Source: Centrapalus pauciflorus
Lineage: Eukaryota; Streptophyta; Magnoliopsida; Asterales; Asteraceae
Direction of reading: 5' to 3'
DNA length: 64,000 nucleotides
Assembly: GCA_020465985.1 (NCBI GenBank)
Contig: JAANYP010006405.1
Location: 1-64,000 of the forward strand
Part shown: positions 1 to 9,004 of the stretch, piece after piece
Layout of the letters: each line of letters starts with the position of its first letter
How positions within the stretch are numbered: position 1 is the first letter of the stretch
Notes under the pieces: model-generated
What the model saw: only the letters and a program-made list of their open reading frames with translations
Told to the model about the DNA's origin: nothing
Databases searched by the model: none
Program-made: the position numbers and the translations under genes

Positions 1-499
1 TGTGAGTGACAGATTGCATTACTTACTTGCATATGTTTCGGTACTTATTGGTGATTGTTACTGACTCGTATGGAAACATCTGCTGCTGGTTGTTCCCTGA
101 TTACTTATTTATATGTTAGGAACGTATGATAGACACTGCTGAAACTGGACAACTGCTGGTGCATGTTCCTTGATTACTTGAATTGCTCAGGTTCGCTGTG
201 AGTGACAGATTGCATTACTTACTTGTATATGTTTCGGTACTTATTGGTGATTGTTTCTGACTTGTATGGAAACATCTGCTGCTGCTTGTTCCTTTATAAC
301 TTAATTCTATGTTAGGAACGTATGATAGACACTGCTGAAACTGGACAACAGTTGGTGCACGTTCCTTGATTACTTGCATTGCTCATGACCGCTGTGAGTG
401 ACAGATTGGATTACTTACTTGCATATTTTTCGGTACTTATTGGTGATTGAACTGACTTGTATGGAAACATCTGCTGCAGCTTGTTCCTTGATTACTTAA
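1..499 (+). repeat. 196-bp tandem repeat, about 2.5 units, from a gypsy-type LTR
   Basis: The phrase TGTGAGTGACAGATTG recurs at 1, 197 and 393, giving a period of 196 bp. The third unit is cut at 499, where the Sire-1 LTR begins. The unit is similar, on the opposite strand, to part of the gypsy LTR around 7190-7420 and 12885-13115, where it occurs once. It is therefore probably an expanded piece of a related gypsy LTR in + orientation. No gene is seen here. Confidence 0.85.
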
Positions 500-987
500 T
501 GTTGGTACACCCTGTGTGACGATAGCAGTCTAATCGATCTGCATTATGGTTTAAGTAATATTCTGAGTATTAACAAGTGTTTTGATATATATGTTTATAT
601 GTGTTTGTCTGTTATTGATTGTGTGTTTGAACTTAATGTAACATATTACAAGAAGTTCAAACATAAAGGTCAAAGATTAACTCAAGCATAAGTAAAACAT
701 AAGTTTCATCACTTAAGTATTTAAGTGTATTGGCTAGATTCGAATAGGTAAAGGAAGACATTCGAATCTGTGATAGATTTGAATGTATCCTTAGATTCGA
801 ATGGGCTAGATTCGAGAGTGTCATTGTGGACAGACTCGAATGGGACTTGGGCCAGATTCGAGTTTGGCCCACATCAGACTCGAATCAGGGTCTATAATTA
901 GAGAGTTGTCCGTCTAACCGTCAACGAGGATTCCGCACTTGTTCACGGATCCGCGTCTAGATAGATCTTGCAGTCGTAGACCTTACA
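500..987 (+). repeat. Sire-1 5' LTR (internally deleted)
   Basis: It starts TGTTGGTACACC and ends ACCTTACA (TG...CA), directly followed by the primer site. A TATA-like CTATAATTA lies at 892-900. Compared with the 3' LTR it lacks 169 bp (equivalent of 21571-21739), starting immediately after the TATA-like box. The missing block is present in the Sire-2, Sire-3 and Sire-7 LTRs, so the loss is derived. It probably removes the transcription start region. Confidence 0.93.
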
Positions 988-989
988 AG

Positions 990-1002
990 TGGTATCAGAG
1001 CC
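990..1002 (+). other. Sire-1 primer binding site
   Basis: TGGTATCAGAGCC lies two bases after the LTR end. It matches the standard plant copia primer site complementary to initiator Met-tRNA. Confidence 0.95.
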
Positions 1003-1660
1003 TACGGAGTGTTCTTGGTGTTCTTCGTGTTCATCAGATACATTCTAGGTTTCTTGACGCTAGTTGGACGGTTTTGCTCTAAAAAACGTGTTTTCAAGCT
1101 TAGCAAATTCATATTCGGGAAACACTTTGTGGTTTTTCACGTTTTTGATCGAAATCATTATTTTTCATTCGAAAAATAGTGATTTAATCTGTAAAACGTT
1201 AAAAAATCAAAGTGTTAGCCGTTTTTCGAGTTTGCGGCGCTCGAATCTATAGGGGTAATTAGGGTTTCACTTTAGTCTCGAGTCTAACCTAAATACGCTC
1301 CTTTCGAGTCAATTTCAGAGATTTTCGAATCTACCTTGTTTCGAATCTAGTGCTTCATTCGAATAGGATCTCGAGTCTACATTAGTTTCGAGTTTATTTC
1401 GAGTCTAGTCGTGTTTCGAATCTGTGTTTCGAATCTGCTGAAATTCGAGTTTGTTCCCCTTCGAATCTAAGGACCATCGAATCTAAGGATATCTCGAATC
1501 TGACATATTTCGAGTTTAATTGAATTAAAACACTTAATCGAATTTAATCCCAAATAAATTGGAATCTAATTACATTCGAATCTATCTAGATTCAAAAGAG
1601 TTAATCCACATTAGTTTCGAATTAAATTAATTAAGGGTCAATTCAATTTCTTTCGAAAAG
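1003..1660 (+). repeat. Sire-1 untranslated leader with TTCGAATCT-type word array
   Basis: This stretch between primer site and gag has no convincing gene. From about 1205 to 1640 it carries roughly 20 copies of variants of TTCGAATCT / TTCGAGTCT / TTCGAATTT at irregular spacing. The word also occurs in the LTR and in the pol-env spacer of the same element. Its function is unknown. Confidence 0.8.
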
Positions 1661-1879
1661 ATGTCTAATCTTCAGAAATTCTTAGAAATGGACCATGAAG
1701 TTGGGAAGGCAAATGCACCGCCTAAGCTGATGAAAGTTGAGGACTATTACTGGTGGAAGGACCGTTTTACAGATTTTGTACGATTCAATGATATGCGCAT
1801 GTGGGTGTGCATAGATGAAGGGTACGTCCGCCAGTATCTGAAGTTGAAGGCCGTCAAAAGGTCTTGTCATATCAGATGA
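1661..1879 (+). pseudogene. gag N-terminal fragment, Sire-1
   Basis: It opens with ATG after the leader and encodes a start (MSNLQKFLEMDHEVGK) that matches the gag start of Sire-6 at 57728. The region with WWKDRF and RMWVCIDEGYV is shared with Sire-6. After about 1825 the frame departs from the Sire-6 protein and ends at 1879, while the homologous continuation is in another frame from 1864. Small deletions between about 1825 and 1880 therefore broke gag. The start is chosen from homology with Sire-6 and from position at the end of the leader. Confidence 0.85.
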
Positions 1880-4536
1880 TGAAAGAAGATGACAAGAAAT
1901 TATTTGAAGCCGAAAACAAAGCTTTCTCCATAATCCGTATGGCTTTACCTCAAGATATTTTGCACACATTTCGGACTCAAAGGACGTCGAAGGAACTTTG
2001 GGAGTCTCTCGAGAAAAGGTGTGAGGGTAATCCTCGGGTGCGTAGAAAGCGTACAGAGCTGTTGAAACAACAGTTTGCGATTTTCAAGGCAATTAAGGAT
2101 GAACAGTTGGATGATATTATCACGAGGTTCTATCCTCTGATAACGGAACTTGAAAGTCATGGAATTGAGTATTCGGACACTGACAAGAACAACAAGCTTC
2201 TTGATGCCCTACCAGCCAAATGGGCTATGTACGTGGCAATGATTAAGCTGAATGAGGACAAATACTATACTCAATCACTTGATGACATTGTGGGAACGTT
2301 GAGGGCATATCACTTCGAGATGATTAAGGCTGAGACTGATTACGAGCAAGTCCAGAATCCGGGAATGTATTTTGGAAAGACATCTAAATCATCAGTGACA
2401 GCTGAACCGAAGAGTGCTACAGCGTTTTTCACCGGAGAAACGTCATCGCCAGCAGAGTCTGAAGACTCATTGAATCGCGCGTTCTTAGGATTAGGACGAT
2501 CGGAAGAACCGCAACCTCAAGTCCAACAGGCTTCGTCAAGTCAGAGCTATTCGAAGATGCCCATGAGCGCAAAGTCAGCGGAAGAGCATCTGAATCTACT
2601 TGCTTCTTTTGTGGCCGCATACGGAAATTGTGTTCAAGGGAAAATCAATGACCCAGCTCTATGGGATGAAGATTACGATCAGGTCGATCCTGATGACTTA
2701 GAGGAAATGGATCTTAAGTGGCAACTGGCCATGGTGACCCAGAGGGTAAAAAGATTCATCAAAAGAACTGGGAGGAATCTGCAAATGAATAACAAGGGGA
2801 TCGGGTTTGATAAGTCCAAGGTGAAATGCTACAACTGTCAGGGATTGGGACACTTCGCCAGGGAGTGTCAGAGACCGAAGGTAGAGACATACCAAGGACA
2901 GAGTCAGCATCAGGGACAGTACCAAAATCAGTCCCAACAACGATACCTTCCAAGTTCCTCATCTGGACAGGCCAATCTAGCGGGTCTTCTATCCAATGTC
3001 ACTTCCGATAGACAGCTAGATGGCACGTATGATTGGAGTTCACATCCTGAGTCGAATGCTAGAGCCTTCATGGCTGAAGTCACAGAAACGGGGTGTGATG
3101 GGAACGAGCAGACTACATGGGACAGCAGTCCAATGTGGGTAGAGAAGGCGAATGATCAGACAGTGCTGGAGTTTGCTGCTCAGATGGCCAACGTGGAATC
3201 TGATAACTCTAAGGTTAGTCTATCTTACTCTCTATTTCAAGAATTATGTGCTTTGTGTGCTACTTCTAATGATAGGTTAAATCTAGTCTTAGAATCACAT
3301 AAAACCATATCTGCTCAAAATGAGAATTTAAAAATTGAAAACGCTAGCCTGAATGATATAAAGCAAGATTTAAAAGAAAAGCTTAAGGCTGATGCTCAGG
3401 ACGTAGTAGTTCTAAAAGACAAACTCAGTGAGCAGTGTGTTAGGATAGAACTTATGTATGAGCACGTAGAGGCCTTGACAAAAAGTCTTAAGGACAAGGA
3501 TATAGAGCTAGCAGAAACCAAGGTTAAGGTAGCAGAGGCAAATAGCAAGCTGGAAAAGTTTAGGAATTCAAGCCTAAATCTAGGGAAAGTCTTAGATGCC
3601 CAAAGACAGTCCAAGAAGCCAGTAGGTCTAGGTTTTCATGAAATTCCTCCACCATTCAATGCGAACTATGTGCCTCAGCCTCAGGAGAAAACTGACAAGT
3701 CAGTAGATTTAGAGGACCTACCTGGACCGACACCTGAGCCTATAGTAGAAAATGCACCTAAGGTGGCTGACTCAACCGTCAAGGTCAAGAAAGTGAAATT
3801 TGTGTCTTCCTCCAGTGAAACACCTGCAGGAAAACAGAAAATTTCATGGGCTGACCAGGTCGACGAGGCAGACACCGTAGCTGTACCAAAGGAAGTAGAC
3901 ACTAGTGAGACACCTAGATCTAAGGGAACCACCAAAAAGTCCATAGATAAGATGTCTTGCTTCAGATGTCACGAGAAAGGGCACGTTGCTTCTCACTGTC
4001 CACTTAGGAAAGCAGATGTTACCCCTAAGACAGTGAACCCAACACCTGTTAAGCCCTCACCCAGTGTGGCAAGCAGCAGTAGTTCTCAACCTACCGAGAA
4101 AACTGTGCAGGCCGCACCCAAACAAGTTGTGAAAAACACACCGGTTAAGGTTGGACCAAAGGAAGTGATTAGGACAAATTCACCGAATCGTGTCTTTAAT
4201 CAATCTAGGTCAGCACCACCACAAGTCTATAGGAGCACCACACCTAGCAGGTCACATACTCCAGTTAGGTCTCATACTCCAGTTAGACAATATGCACCGG
4301 TAAGAGCTCAAGGATCACAGTCAGAAATGGCATATAATAGGAATTATTCTAGAGCTCCACAACAAATGCCTACACCAAGGCAAAGAGTGAACTTAAATCA
4401 CTCGGCACCACAACAGAATTCAGTTCAAAGGCCCAAGTCACCTGAAAGGCGAGATGGGTACTTGAAAGAGTTCACGTATGTGGACGAGAATGGTATTACC
4501 AAGTCAGTCATGGCTTGGGTTCCCCGTGATAACTAA
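1864..4536 (+). CDS. gag: Gag polyprotein, main part (Sire-1)
   Basis: An 890-codon frame encodes the capsid/nucleocapsid protein that packages element RNA in cytoplasmic particles. The copia-gag helical region is near the start (IRMALPQDILH, ELWESLEKRCEG). A first CCHC zinc knuckle is at residues 322-335 (CYNCQGLGHFAREC). A heptad-rich stretch, probably coiled coil, spans about 472-575. A second knuckle is at 699-712 (CFRCHEKGHVASHC). A basic Ser/Pro/Arg-rich tail with short repeats like RSHTPV follows. Two separated knuckles and extreme length are as in Sirevirus gag. The listed start is only the first Met after a frameshift; the true start is 1661. The frame ends with TAA at 4534-4536, and pol follows in the same frame. 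Confidence 0.9.
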   Translation: MSYQMMKEDDKKLFEAENKAFSIIRMALPQDILHTFRTQRTSKELWESLEKRCEGNPRVRRKRTELLKQQFAIFKAIKDEQLDDIITRFYPLITELESHGIEYSDTDKNNKLLDALPAKWAMYVAMIKLNEDKYYTQSLDDIVGTLRAYHFEMIKAETDYEQVQNPGMYFGKTSKSSVTAEPKSATAFFTGETSSPAESEDSLNRAFLGLGRSEEPQPQVQQASSSQSYSKMPMSAKSAEEHLNLLASFVAAYGNCVQGKINDPALWDEDYDQVDPDDLEEMDLKWQLAMVTQRVKRFIKRTGRNLQMNNKGIGFDKSKVKCYNCQGLGHFARECQRPKVETYQGQSQHQGQYQNQSQQRYLPSSSSGQANLAGLLSNVTSDRQLDGTYDWSSHPESNARAFMAEVTETGCDGNEQTTWDSSPMWVEKANDQTVLEFAAQMANVESDNSKVSLSYSLFQELCALCATSNDRLNLVLESHKTISAQNENLKIENASLNDIKQDLKEKLKADAQDVVVLKDKLSEQCVRIELMYEHVEALTKSLKDKDIELAETKVKVAEANSKLEKFRNSSLNLGKVLDAQRQSKKPVGLGFHEIPPPFNANYVPQPQEKTDKSVDLEDLPGPTPEPIVENAPKVADSTVKVKKVKFVSSSSETPAGKQKISWADQVDEADTVAVPKEVDTSETPRSKGTTKKSIDKMSCFRCHEKGHVASHCPLRKADVTPKTVNPTPVKPSPSVASSSSSQPTEKTVQAAPKQVVKNTPVKVGPKEVIRTNSPNRVFNQSRSAPPQVYRSTTPSRSHTPVRSHTPVRQYAPVRAQGSQSEMAYNRNYSRAPQQMPTPRQRVNLNHSAPQQNSVQRPKSPERRDGYLKEFTYVDENGITKSVMAWVPRDN

Positions 4537-4557
4537 CCTCTTTTCTTTCATGTGCAG
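4531..4557 (+). promoter_or_regulatory. gag stop overlapping a candidate 3' splice site before pol
   Basis: The gag TAA lies inside CTAAC (4533-4537), a plant branch-point-like motif. It is followed by CTCTTTTCTTTCATGTGCAG ending at 4557. The frame is unchanged on both sides, so only this stop separates gag from pol. The same arrangement is kept in Sire-4 (AG at 32798-32799) and Sire-5 (AG at 47850-47851). Splicing or stop suppression could each give pol; neither is proven. Confidence 0.55.
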
Positions 4558-6489
4558 GAGATAACTACAGGTCCAAACAACAAGTGGTTCGTCGACAGTG
4601 GTTGCTCCAGGCACATGACGGGGGAAAGAAGTCTACTCACAGACTTCAAGGGAGGTAATAGGGGATTCGTATCATTCGCGGGTAACAAGGGTGGAAATAT
4701 CACTGGAACTGGAGAAGTCACTAATGGGACGATTACTTTGGATCAAGTTTATCACGTTGATAAACTGGTTCATAATCTCATTAGTGTCTCTCAAATCTGT
4801 GATAAGAAGAACTCGGTGTTATTTACTGACACTGAGGCGTTAGTGCTAAAGCCTGGATTCAAAATTCCTGAAGAATGGGTGTTGATGCGGGCGCCAAGGA
4901 AGAACGACTTGTACATGCTGGATATGAACAAGCCAGAGACTTCGATGGGGCCAATTTGTCTACTATCCAAAGCTTCGGAGACGGAATCCGTACTGTGGCA
5001 CAGACGCATGGCTCACCTGCACCTGAGGAAGATGAATTACATTACGAAGCATGGACTGGTGCAGGGTGTGCCCATGAAAAGTTTTCAGTTCGAGGATAAG
5101 TGTCTACCTTGCATGAAGGGCAAACAGCACAAGAAGACACACAAGTCCAAGAAGCAGAATTCCATAGCCTCAACATTCGATCTGTTGCACATGGACCTTT
5201 TCGGCCCAATCAACAAAAGGAGTATTGGAGGTAGTTGGTACTGCTTAGTTATCACCGACGATTACTCACGTTTTTCTTGGGTTTTCTTTTTAGGTACGAA
5301 GGACGAGACGGCTGCAAGGCTCATCGGGTTCTTGGACCAAGTGGAGAACTCATACGGAACTAGGGTTAAATATATTCGTAGTGATAATGGAACTGAATTC
5401 AAAAACACTGTAATTGGTGTATATTGCCTATCAAAGGGCATAGTGCATCAATTCAGTGCACCATATGAACCTCAACAGAATGGGGTGGCCGAACGTAAAA
5501 ATAGAACTTTGATTGAGGCTGCAAGGACTATGCTTTCGGATTCAAAGCTTCCTACCATGTTTTGGGGGGAGGCAGTGAATACCGCGTGCCACATTTTAAA
5601 CCGAGTCCTTACAGTCAAATCATTGAACAAAACATGCTATGAAATTTTGAATAAACGGCCACCTAACTTAACTGGATTCGAACCGTTTGGAGTACCATGC
5701 ACACTTTTAAGAACAAAACATCAACCGAAGTTTGGTGAAAAGGCTGACGAAGGATACTTCCTAGGTTATGTGCCAAACTCACCAAACAAACGGGTGTTTA
5801 ACAAAACAACTGGTACTGTGGAGATTGTGTATAACATTGAAGTCACAAGTTATACACATGAACCCCAAACTGGTCCGGAATGGATATTTGACTATGATAA
5901 GTTATTTGAGTCATTTAACATTCCTCTGGATGATAATGCAGGTACAATCGAGAAGGACATGGCGACGTTGCATCTGAACGACGATGGCCAAATCTTTCCA
6001 AGGACCACGTTCGAATCTACATCCGAGCCTACTGCGACTGTAGATGGATCTCCAGAAGTTGCTGATCAAGAAGCACCTACCACTGAGAATCAGACTCAAG
6101 CATCGAGTTCCAACTCTAAGGAAAACATCCGTGAGGAGGAAAATGTAGAAGTTGAGACTGTTCCCCCATTAGGTGAAATAGGATCCAACTTAGGAGATAA
6201 TCTAAGGGTTGATGAAATAGAGACCTCTAGGATTAACAAGAACCATCCAATAGAAAGCATCATAGGAAATCCTAACGAGGGTGTGAAGACTCGGAGTAGT
6301 GTAAATAACAACACCGTGTTGTTGTCAATGATAAACGACTCCGAGGCATATCACACATGTCTTTATTCATGTTTCATATCGCAAGTAGAGCCTAAGAATG
6401 TGCAAATGGCACTTAAGGAAACTAGAAGTGTGGGAGTTAGTTCCGTTACCTCGAGGGGAGATTGCAATAGGAACCAAATGGGTTTTTAA
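4552..6489 (+). CDS. pol: Pol first half: protease, GAG-pre-integrase, integrase (Sire-1)
   Basis: A 645-codon frame. The aspartic protease motif DSG starts at about residue 15 (WFVDSGCSRHMTG). The integrase zinc-binding module has the H-H part near residue 149 (LWHRRMAHLH) and CLPCMKG at about 184. The D,D-35-E core has Asp at about 215 (HMDLFG), Asp at 278 (RSDNGTEF) and Glu at 314 (NGVAERKN), exactly 35 residues apart. An integrase C-terminal region and an acidic linker follow. The listed first codon is GTG in the gag frame, so it is not a real start; pol is expected as a fusion or via the upstream stop/splice signal. At about 6413 a 47-bp deletion relative to Sire-7 shifts the frame, so the last 25 residues are out of frame. 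Confidence 0.9.
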   Translation: MQEITTGPNNKWFVDSGCSRHMTGERSLLTDFKGGNRGFVSFAGNKGGNITGTGEVTNGTITLDQVYHVDKLVHNLISVSQICDKKNSVLFTDTEALVLKPGFKIPEEWVLMRAPRKNDLYMLDMNKPETSMGPICLLSKASETESVLWHRRMAHLHLRKMNYITKHGLVQGVPMKSFQFEDKCLPCMKGKQHKKTHKSKKQNSIASTFDLLHMDLFGPINKRSIGGSWYCLVITDDYSRFSWVFFLGTKDETAARLIGFLDQVENSYGTRVKYIRSDNGTEFKNTVIGVYCLSKGIVHQFSAPYEPQQNGVAERKNRTLIEAARTMLSDSKLPTMFWGEAVNTACHILNRVLTVKSLNKTCYEILNKRPPNLTGFEPFGVPCTLLRTKHQPKFGEKADEGYFLGYVPNSPNKRVFNKTTGTVEIVYNIEVTSYTHEPQTGPEWIFDYDKLFESFNIPLDDNAGTIEKDMATLHLNDDGQIFPRTTFESTSEPTATVDGSPEVADQEAPTTENQTQASSSNSKENIREEENVEVETVPPLGEIGSNLGDNLRVDEIETSRINKNHPIESIIGNPNEGVKTRSSVNNNTVLLSMINDSEAYHTCLYSCFISQVEPKNVQMALKETRSVGVSSVTSRGDCNRNQMGF

Positions 6490-6571
6490 GTGCAAAAGAG
6501 ACGATCGGGGTATAGTCACGCGCAACAAGGCGAGATTAGTTGTAAAGGGTTTCAACCAAGAGGAGGGAATC
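6413..6571 (+). pseudogene. Start of the reverse transcriptase domain (Sire-1)
   Basis: In a second frame after the 47-bp deletion the translation reads LEVWELVPLPRGE, then GTKWVFKCKRDDRG and ARLVVKGFNQEEGI. This is the classic copia RT start, homologous to 61670-61826 in Sire-7. It stops at 6571 where the gypsy LTR is inserted. It resumes at 14654 after the 5-bp duplicated GAATC. Confidence 0.9.
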
Positions 6572-8958
6572 TGTAACATCCAATTTCCACAAACAGTACA
6601 CGCCATAATATTTCATTTCATAAATAATATTAATAGTTTGATACCACAGGTCCATCAGCCTGAATACTTAATTACAACAATAATTAAAGATCAAATGGTG
6701 GTCTAAACTAGCTTCTAAATCTTCAATCAGAGTGCGGAAGACTGAACAAGCTACCCGAGACCGCATCATCTTTTCAAGATAGGCGTCAGCAAAAGTCCAA
6801 AAGTCTGCTACTCATCAAATGTTCAGAATCACCTAGCCTGGGACGAACTACCTGCTATGGTCTTGCCTTTATCAGCTTTTCCTGTAAAAGAGTTGTCATG
6901 ACAGAGTAAGCTAACAATGCTTAGTGAGTAAACAGAGTTCCATTAGCTACCACACATATATAACATACTATCAGCTCCTGCCGGCAAGTCACTACGTCCG
7001 GAGACAGCAATAGGTTGGGAGACAACCCAGTTTGTTTTCCCCTATGTAAAGCCGAAGCCCTACGGGAAGTGTATGGAAACAAGTCATATAGGAAAGGAAT
7101 CTGCAGAATTCCCTCCTGTGAATGGAGATCTCGCATTCGGTCCTATCGGATGATGCAGTATGCAACGGCAAGTATATAAACAGTCAAGTAAGCAGTAAGC
7201 ATGATACGTAATTACATGAAATGTAAAAGTGAACATGCAATCACGCAATTCAAGTGTCTAGCTTCAGTAATGTCAAAAGTACGCTTCTATGATACAATAA
7301 AGTATAAAAGAAAACATGCAGCAACAAACGGATGTTTCCATACAGTCCATGACATTCACCAATAAGTATCGAAACATATGCATGTAATTAATGAAATCTG
7401 TCACTCACAGTGGTCCGTAGTCAGATAATGCTTAACGAGTTAAGCTGTTCAGTTTACTCTGTCAAATCGACGGGTTCCTGCATTTCAGTTTCAAGTCTGA
7501 CATATTAATGTCAAGTCCGAGTCATACTCTATATAACCCTAGTTATATATATTCAAGTTATTGTCATTACTGGTTATCGAGTCTGAGGTAGTTCCTATCG
7601 TCCCAAGGTGAGTCTATTCTTATTAGATTAATACGATCCATCTAATTACAGATGTGTGGCCTTGAAACAAAGCCAATCGTATTTCTAGCAAGGTGTAACA
7701 TGCCATACACATTCTAAAGATTCATACAGAGTCGGTTAATTTGTTTGTGCTTAAAATAGATATGCAACTTGAACCTGTGAGTTTTATCATAGTCATATTA
7801 TACTTTTAATTACAATAGGTTGATTAATCACTTAATCTGATTTTAGGAATTTAACTTTGGCCAGGAACAAACTCAGATTCGAATTAAGGAGGCTAGATTC
7901 GAACCAGATTCTTTCGAATCTACTTGCTTAGATTCGAGTATGGCACAAACTCGAGACAAGGAGCAGATTCGAAGCACCCTAGATTCGAAGACCACCTAGA
8001 TTCGAAGACCTTGCTTAGATTCGAACCACAACCAATTCGAATCTATAGATTCGAGACACAACACACAAAGAGAATAGATTCGGACAATGTATAGACTCGA
8101 AGCCCACACAGATTCGAAGCAACCAATTTCAATTCAAGGAATTAGATTCGAAGCTAATAGATTCTAAGGCAGATAGATTCGAAAATTGACACAGATTCGA
8201 AGGTAGCTTACTAGACTCGAACCTACTTAGTTTCGAAGGCATAGACTCGAACACACTCAGATTCGAGACACACACAATTCGAGTCTAGGCTTGAATCTCT
8301 CGAATCTGATCATCTTGTTCATCGGTTTTCCAGGTTTTAACTACGAACTTGAACAAAAATGAGGGAGAAATAGTTACTAACCTTCGTCCAAGCAATATCC
8401 TTCGTCTATGGATGATTTTCAAGCAAGAACAGGTCCTATACAAGGGCAAATCAGCTTCAAAAGTAAGGAATTTGAGCAAACTCGAGTTTGCTCATTCAAA
8501 ACCGAAACAAAAACCAGAAGAACGGTCGATCTTACCTCAAATCCGGACGAAATCAAACGTGAAATGGCAGATTCGTGAAGAACTCGACGATCTCTATCCA
8601 ATGTCGTATGAAACACGAGAATCCGACGGTTGGATTTGGAGAAAAGCTAGAGAGAAGAAGTATCTTAGAGAGAGAGAGAGAGAGAGAAAAGAATCAAATT
8701 TCCAAACTTGAAATGTGAGGAGTGGAGCTCCTATTTATAGGGAAAAAGGGAAAATCAGATATTCTACTGAATTTTCCGGAATTGACCAACTTTTATTTCA
8801 GCTAATTTTGGGCAACTTTTCATAATTAAATTATAACTTAATATAATTAACTATATAAGATTCATGTTTTCGGTTAATTACTAATATTTGGATAAAATTT
8901 CTTTATTATCAAAAGTCTGATGCTGTAATTTATATTTAATAAATTACGGGCTGTTACA
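6572..8958 (-). repeat. Gypsy LTR, 3' LTR in element orientation
   Basis: 2387 bp, TGTAACATCC...GCTGTTACA on the + strand. It contains one unit related to the 196-bp repeat of 1-499. It carries over twenty AGATTCGAA-type words (about 7874-8310), which read TTCGAATCT in the element's own sense. A short GA microsatellite lies near 8670-8690. The small reading frames here do not look like genes. Confidence 0.95.
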
Positions 8959-8971
8959 ATCTTCCCCCGTT
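8959..8971 (-). other. Gypsy polypurine tract
   Basis: On the minus strand AACGGGGGAAGAT directly precedes the LTR start TGTAACAGCC. Its position and purine content fit the second-strand primer. Confidence 0.85.
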
Positions 8972-9004
8972 AAAATGATTCCGTCCTCGGAATCGACTAG
9001 GACA

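Noticed and set aside
657..872. Minus-strand 71-codon frame in the Sire-1 LTR
   Set aside because: It arises from the repeated CGAATC words and has no homologue or coding features.
2429..2962. Minus-strand and alternative frames across gag
   Set aside because: Shadows of the gag frame; zinc knuckles and conserved motifs read only on the plus frame.
6921..7136. 71-codon minus frame in the gypsy LTR (again at 12616-12831)
   Set aside because: Conserved only because the two LTRs are copies; no domain and in noncoding LTR.
8349..8711. 120-codon plus frame in the gypsy LTR
   Set aside because: Antisense to the element, ends in a GA microsatellite, and the second LTR copy does not keep the same protein.
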